Position numbers and translations under genes: made by a program | Notes under the pieces: generated by a model | Database searches by the model: none | What the model saw: the letters and a program-made list of their open reading frames with translations, nothing else | Told to the model about the DNA's origin: nothing | Shown here: positions 59,516 through 64,000 of the stretch, piece after piece | Layout of the letters: every line of letters starts with the position of its first letter | Position numbering within the stretch: the first letter of the stretch is position 1 | NCBI GenBank assembly: GCA_034231615.1 | Contig: CM067298.1 | Location: 52,108,883 to 52,172,882, forward strand | Source of the DNA: Meghimatium bilineatum | Lineage: Eukaryota; Mollusca; Gastropoda; Stylommatophora; Philomycidae | Length of the DNA: 64,000 nt | Reading direction: 5' to 3'

Positions 59516-59874
59516 GTTATTGCTAGTATGTCATGCTTACTATTGGTAACACTTTAATCTATTTCTGTATACTTCTATATTCAGTATGACTATGAATATG
59601 AAGAATATCTTTAAGACACAATATAATAATAATAACAATAAAACCTATAACTTGTTACAGTCGTAGAGATGCCACATTAGAAACATCAGCAAAAAAACGG
59701 CAAACATCCTTATCTTCTGTCATATGGACAAGTGTGGAAAAACCATGTCCTGATGTTATCAAGTCAGGATTTTCTATGTTACCCTCTTCTCATTCCACTC
59801 CCAACTTTTCCCTTCAGGACAATCTTTGCAAGAGACAATAGTAATGAATAGATTAGCCAATAATGTATGTGTAC

Positions 59875-60051
59875 CTTTTCATGAGCATGCTCTTCAGCAT
59901 TCTTTGACAGATTCTTCTCTACAACCTGCAGTTTGTGTTTCAGTTCCTCAATTTCATGATTTTTCTCCTCAAGCAGTTCAGGGGGGAACGTTGAAAGAGA
60001 CGACACGCTCAATAAGTGAGATACTTGTGACTGCAGCTCTTCTAGTTGAAT
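59875..60051 (-). CDS. AKAP9: AKAP9-like exon 3
   Basis: This 59-codon exon is phase 0 at both ends (acceptor TTTTCTTACAG|, donor AAG|GTACAC). It begins IQLEELQSQVSHLL, then has a short Ser/Pro break (SVSSLSTFPPE), then resumes coiled coil (EEKNHEIEELKHKLQ). Such a proline-containing hinge inside a long rod is common in centrosomal scaffolds. The donor is weaker than those of the neighbouring exons. Confidence 0.8.
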
Positions 60052-60299
60052 CTGTAAGAAAATTAAACACAATTACTGGAACATATTGGTATATATCCCT
60101 ACCATAAAAGTATTTAATTATTAAGATTATAAATAGCGACATCTTTAAGGCTATGGTGTTGTGGCTTTATAGTATATTGAGATCACATGGACCGCTAAAA
60201 ATGTTGGATGTGCTGAAAAAGATCGCAAAGGACGCTTATTATCACTATAAAAGAGAAAATCAGTGTTAACTGATCATGTAAGAGAAAAATATTTTAGAG

Positions 60300-60720
60300 C
60301 ACTTAGTCATCATCATCATCAGGTGCCATGCCGGGTGGCGTAGGCGGTCATGGCTCTCCACAGCTCTCTGTCCACAGTATTATGTATCAAAGTCGTTGTT
60401 GTTTCTTTGCCGTGCCAGGTTGTCAAGCTGTCTAATATTTTCTCACGTTGTCGCCCTCTGTCTCTGGTGCCTTCAATCTTGCCTGTTGTGATTATGTTCT
60501 CTAAACCTGCCTGTCTCATGAAGTGGCCAAAAAAAGAAGATTGCCTTTTTCTTATATTGTTGATTAAGGTCCGTTTCGCATTTAACTCTTTTAATACCTC
60601 TACATTAGTTTTTCTGGCAGTCCATGGTATTCTCAGCATTCTTCTGTAGAACCACATCTCTGTTGCCTCCAATCTCCCACTTTCCAGTTTGTTTATTGTC
60701 CAAGACTCGCACCCATATGT
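60300..60720 (-). mobile_element. LINE C-terminal fragment (FFGH/EGKR type), best copy
   Basis: The minus-strand frame 60319-60672 is intact for 117 codons: MEATEMWFYRRMLRIPWTAR, then FFGHFMRQAGLENIITTGKI and EGTRDRGRQREKILDSLTTW, ending in the same VDRELWRAM region as 51210. YRRMLRI-W, FFGH..R..GLE and TGKIEG-R-RGRQR are typical of the C-terminal tail of RTE/CR1-like endonuclease-reverse transcriptases. Frame intact but only the tail is present. Confidence 0.82.
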
Positions 60721-60934
60721 TAGTACTTAGTAACAACTGATAAAATCAAGTGACGAGACAAATAAAAAGACAGCTATAGAAAATTCTAGACCGTCTAACA
60801 TTATAGAAAATAAAACAGTCAGAATCAAAACTAATATTCAACACATGACAACCACATGTGAAGATTTATATATATCACAAATAGCAGTGCTCATGATGAT
60901 ATTATAAATAACAGAAAGAAGAGCAATAACTAAT

Positions 60935-61065
60935 TTGACCCCATCAAGGTCAGCTCCTTTTCATGGAGATGGGGCTTAGTCCAGCCACTAGATGCTGGAA
61001 ACTAAGACTAGCCGGGCCCTTCTAACAGCATACGGAAGGTCAGGTGGCAACCACTAGTGGCCAAC
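60935..61065 (+). repeat. Dispersed repeat related to 53150-53270
   Basis: GGAGATGGGGCTTAGTCCAG and TGCTGGAAACTAAGACTAGC parallel the 53 kb copy. Confidence 0.55.
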
Positions 61066-61142
61066 AGACCAACCACCATGCTACATTATAGATATGACTG
61101 TATAGTGAGGCTTAGTGAGACAGAAGCATGCACGCACACACA

Positions 61143-61148
61143 CAGAGA

Positions 61149-61201
<53 letters not shown>
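61143..61201. repeat. (GA)n microsatellite
   Basis: About 28 GA units with one CA interruption. Confidence 0.95.
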
Positions 61202-61206
<5 letters not shown>

Positions 61207-61469
61207 AAGACATACACATATATATATATGTCTGTATCTCAAAAACTAAGTCTGATAGACAAAACTGGTGCTTTATTTGGAAATCAGTAAGTCAAATATT
61301 CCGGCAGACAGGTCTAAAAAAATCAAATCAAGACATGAAAACGAAACTTTGCTGTTGATTAGTGTTGATTAGTAAGACACAAAGTTATCAGCTTTACAAT
61401 GAACGAACAGACTATATCAGACCATTGGGTATGGATATGAAAAATACAGATAACAACATCCAAAACAGT

Positions 61470-61630
61470 TTCAGCGTTTCAACCTAAGGTTTTTTTCAAG
61501 AAAATACCAAACAGTGAATAAACAGTAAAAATAAAGACACAAGTGCATTAGATGGCAGACATTTAACAGCAGAGACATCCAAGGTAACATTGGCATATGT
61601 ATACACAAGTATTGTCATTGTGTCATAGTC
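61470..61630 (-). repeat. Retroelement-like segment with motif, related to 28100
   Basis: The minus strand begins CTTGAAAAAAACCTTAGGTT and GAAACGCTG; the plus strand shares GGCAGACATTTAACAGCAGA with 28200. Confidence 0.5.
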
Positions 61631-61639
61631 GCACATTAT

Positions 61640-62060
61640 AACAATTTTGAAACTGTCTTATGTTATGTTCCTCCAGGGCCATAGGCGGCGCATAGGGCAG
61701 AAACCATAGCTTTCCATTTTTGTCTTTGTGTTGCCAGGTCTTTCAATTGTTGCGTGTTGTTTAGGTTCATTGACATGCCTTCTGTATTAATGGTTCTTCG
61801 TAGAGTTTCTCTAGGTCTCCCTCTTCTTCTTACTCCAGGTGGCACCCAATATAGTGACTGCTGGGGAATTCTTAGGCTGTTCATTCTGAGAACATGGCAG
61901 ATGTAAGTCCAACGCCTTTGTCTAATGAAGGAAGATATATAGGTTTGTTTGCTTTCCTCTCTTATAGTAGTGTTAGATTTAAAGTCACTCCACTTAACAT
62001 TCAGAATGGTACATAGGCATTTGTTTTCAAAGGAGTCTAGTCTCTTGTGTCTTGTATACA
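61640..62060 (-). mobile_element. LINE C-terminal fragment (GRPRETLRRT type)
   Basis: The minus strand encodes VPPGVRRRGRPRETLRRTIN, then LKDLATQRQKWKAMVSALCA and ends GPGGT. Same subfamily as 17590 and 38280, opposite orientation. Confidence 0.78.
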
Positions 62061-62094
62061 GTTATCTTATTTTTTTTATACCTGTACTCAATAG

Positions 62095-62215
62095 AAGTTG
62101 CTAGATGGACTAGTAGTGGCATAGTAGAAGTTCACCAACTGAGCTTATTGACAACACAAGAGACAGAGATTCGGGAAGAAACGAAATTGCCTACGCTATT
62201 CAGCATGACACTTGA
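62095..62215 (+). mobile_element. LINE 3' fragment
   Basis: AAGTTCACCAACTGAGCTTA, AGACAGAGATTCGGGAAGAA and CGAAATTGCCTACGCTATTC mirror the complement of 25855-25945. Confidence 0.5.
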
Positions 62216-62465
62216 CTGACCAAATATAGTCTTTGATAATCTGCACGTTCATTGTAAAGATGATCGATCTTGTGTTTTATGTACTATTGTTATAAAGTTT
62301 TAAAGCAGTCTCATTATCAATTGTTGACCTATGTTATTTTTTCACATAAACTATGATTTGTATATGTTCGAAGTGGGGATAAAATTCTATTCTAGTATGA
62401 TTTTAATATCCTCACATGTCAAACTTAATGAAAAGATGAAGTAAAAGAAAGCTAGCATGACTTAC

Positions 62466-62603
62466 TCTCAGATTTTCATTCTCCTCTTGGGCATCACCCA
62501 TGTCCAGAATCTTGGAGACTTTTGTTCTGACTAGTTCAGCTTCTCCTTCTTTGATTCTCATAATGTGCTCCATGTTGTCAATCTTGTTTTGTGCATCATT
62601 CAA
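62466..62603 (-). CDS. AKAP9: AKAP9-like exon 2
   Basis: This 46-codon exon is phase 0 at both ends. Acceptor is TTTCATATCAG| and donor is AGA|GTAAGT, a near-consensus site. It encodes LNDAQNKIDNMEHIMRIKE and ends EENENLR, an uninterrupted charged helix with leucine/isoleucine heptad spacing, so coiled coil. Frame and phase join cleanly to the exons at 63893 and 60051. Confidence 0.8.
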
Positions 62604-63429
62604 CTGATATGAAATACAATTTATCTGACTATCAAACAAGCAATAAACAATATAGACACTTTTGCACAGAGAAATAGAGAGAGAACAGTAAGAGTTAGCT
62701 AACAACACATGGTAACACAAACAGATATAGCTGAGATATGAAGAAAAAAAGATAATAATAAATGACATCCACATATCCATTAATTATGAGCTATAAAGGG
62801 AAAAGGAATAAAACAAAATGCTTTTCTTTTAACCTATGTTTATGCCAAATCTGCTAAATTGCAGCATCGAGACACCATCAATCACACTGTTCAATTCAAG
62901 ATGCAGTCACACACTTCAGCACTTCATCCTTATTCACAGCTAACTATTTAACAGAGATGCAAGCATATCTGTTCTGTCATTACTATGAATCATTATCTGA
63001 GTTTGTCCTGAGTTAAAGACATGTTAGTTAGTCATCAGATCACTATTATTGTACTCCAGACACATCCATAGTTAAAAGGCTGATAGCCGCTATATATGCC
63101 ATCAACTCATATCACCCATGGGTGTTTTGGATCTTCCAAAACATTGACTTTAAAAAATTGAGTTTCAGAGAGCCATTAGATGTGGGCAGTAATGGCACCA
63201 ACTTGCATACACACATTAGAAGTAGATGTCCTACATGTCCATAGACACTGCCATATGGCAAAAACATTCAACCAATGCAACATTATGTTTTTGCTATCTT
63301 CATGCATCACTGAAGTGGTTGAAGTTGGCTCTTTCAAACGGGCAAAAAGTATTTAAATGAAATGTAATATGTTCTTTGTAGAACATTATCTTTACTGCCA
63401 CACTGTAAGTCTCTCGGTTATGTAAGATG

Positions 63430-63770
63430 TTGAGCCTCACCAGGTGTCATATTCAGAAGGTTTTCGATATCCCCATGTCCTGATGGATTGATCTGCCTCT
63501 TGATCTCTTTCCTGAAACCTTTCTCTTGATGATTAATCTTTCTAAACCATTATCTTCTTTAAATGTCCAAAATATGTTAGCTTGTGTTTATTTTATAGTT
63601 TTGAAGAGCCAGTCTTCTACATTCAGGTCTTTACGGAAGTGGGTGTTGGATTATCTTTCTGTCCATGATATTCTTAGCTGATATTTCAAATGCTCATATT
63701 TTCTTTTCCATTGTGGATGCCATTGCTCAAGTCTCACAACCATATGTTGCCACTAGAAATATATAGCTAC
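63430..63770 (-). mobile_element. LINE C-terminal fragment, decayed
   Basis: The minus strand gives LATYGCETWAMASTMEKKI with an in-frame stop, then NIMDRKIIQHP and further pieces. YG.E.W......K.I..FE is the start of the LINE C-terminal tail. Confidence 0.6.
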
Positions 63771-63892
63771 TTAATAGTTACTTTTTTATTTAGACAATTA
63801 ACTCCTTAGAAGTATTTTCTCCTGTTTCTAAGCTATAACAAATATTCCTTGCATACCACCAAAATCTTATAGACGGTTCTACACAGTTTTAC

Positions 63893-64000
63893 CTTCTCTT
63901 CCAATTTTTCCACTGTGTCCCTCTCTGTTTGTAGTTTCAATCTCAGCAGAGCTGCAACCGAGTCCTCATCATCCCTTCCATAGTGTCGCAGTTGGTCAAG
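63893..64000 (-). CDS. AKAP9: AKAP9-like exon 1 of window (5' partial)
   Basis: First coding block in the window; the exon continues beyond base 64000. The open frame gives 36 residues starting LDQLRHYGRDDEDSVAALL and ending in a charged helix (LEEK). It ends in phase 0 at a donor reading AAG|GTAAAA. Charged heptads predict coiled coil. The exon is assigned to the AKAP9-like gene because strand, phase and composition fit the following exons; on its own it would not identify the family. Confidence 0.7.

Overview
The window looks like nuclear DNA of an invertebrate animal, most likely a gastropod mollusc. Three observations support this. The sequence is AT-rich, with short coding exons bounded by GT-AG introns. 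The introns are full of broken non-LTR retrotransposons, several of which carry an RNase H domain after the reverse transcriptase, as in the I/Nimb clade described from the snail Biomphalaria. tRNA-headed SINEs, hAT-type and TTAA-type non-autonomous DNA transposons, minisatellites and microsatellites fill most of the rest. The species assignment is inference.

One gene occupies the whole window on the minus strand and runs off both ends. I place 24 coding exons from 64000 down to 294, about 1,776 codons. They join without a frame break under a consistent set of intron phases. The product is a long coiled-coil protein. Exons between about 24165 and 17906 carry the conserved block of the AKAP9 (AKAP450)/pericentrin family: a DWR motif followed by an amphipathic helix, an ADRxS motif, and a LEY-I-QQ motif. 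The gene is therefore called an AKAP9-like centrosome/Golgi scaffold. The window holds the middle and the C-terminal third of the rod. The N-terminus should lie beyond 64000. The C-terminal PACT centrosome-targeting domain should lie to the left of base 1.

Layout in coding order: 64000-56979 holds rod exons, including a 30-base microexon. 49582-41496 is a run of five small phase-0 exons, each a heptad-rich block of 38-62 residues. 36095-34455 is one giant 547-codon exon. 33432-24617 are linking exons with mixed phases. 24165-17906 is the family-diagnostic block, separated by an 11.6 kb intron from the last exons, at 6347-294.

No second host gene, rRNA, functional tRNA or CRISPR array was found. 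The introns contain at least nine RNase H-LINE fragments, about a dozen fragments of other LINEs, a high-copy unnamed repeat (family R), two tRNA-derived SINEs, three to four hAT-like elements (one with a perfect 8-base target duplication), two TTAA-flanked piggyBac-like elements, and several tandem arrays, two of which abut splice sites. I found no wholly new biological system. The most useful items are the microexon, the run of symmetrical exons, the splice-site-abutting minisatellites and the clean non-autonomous DNA transposons.
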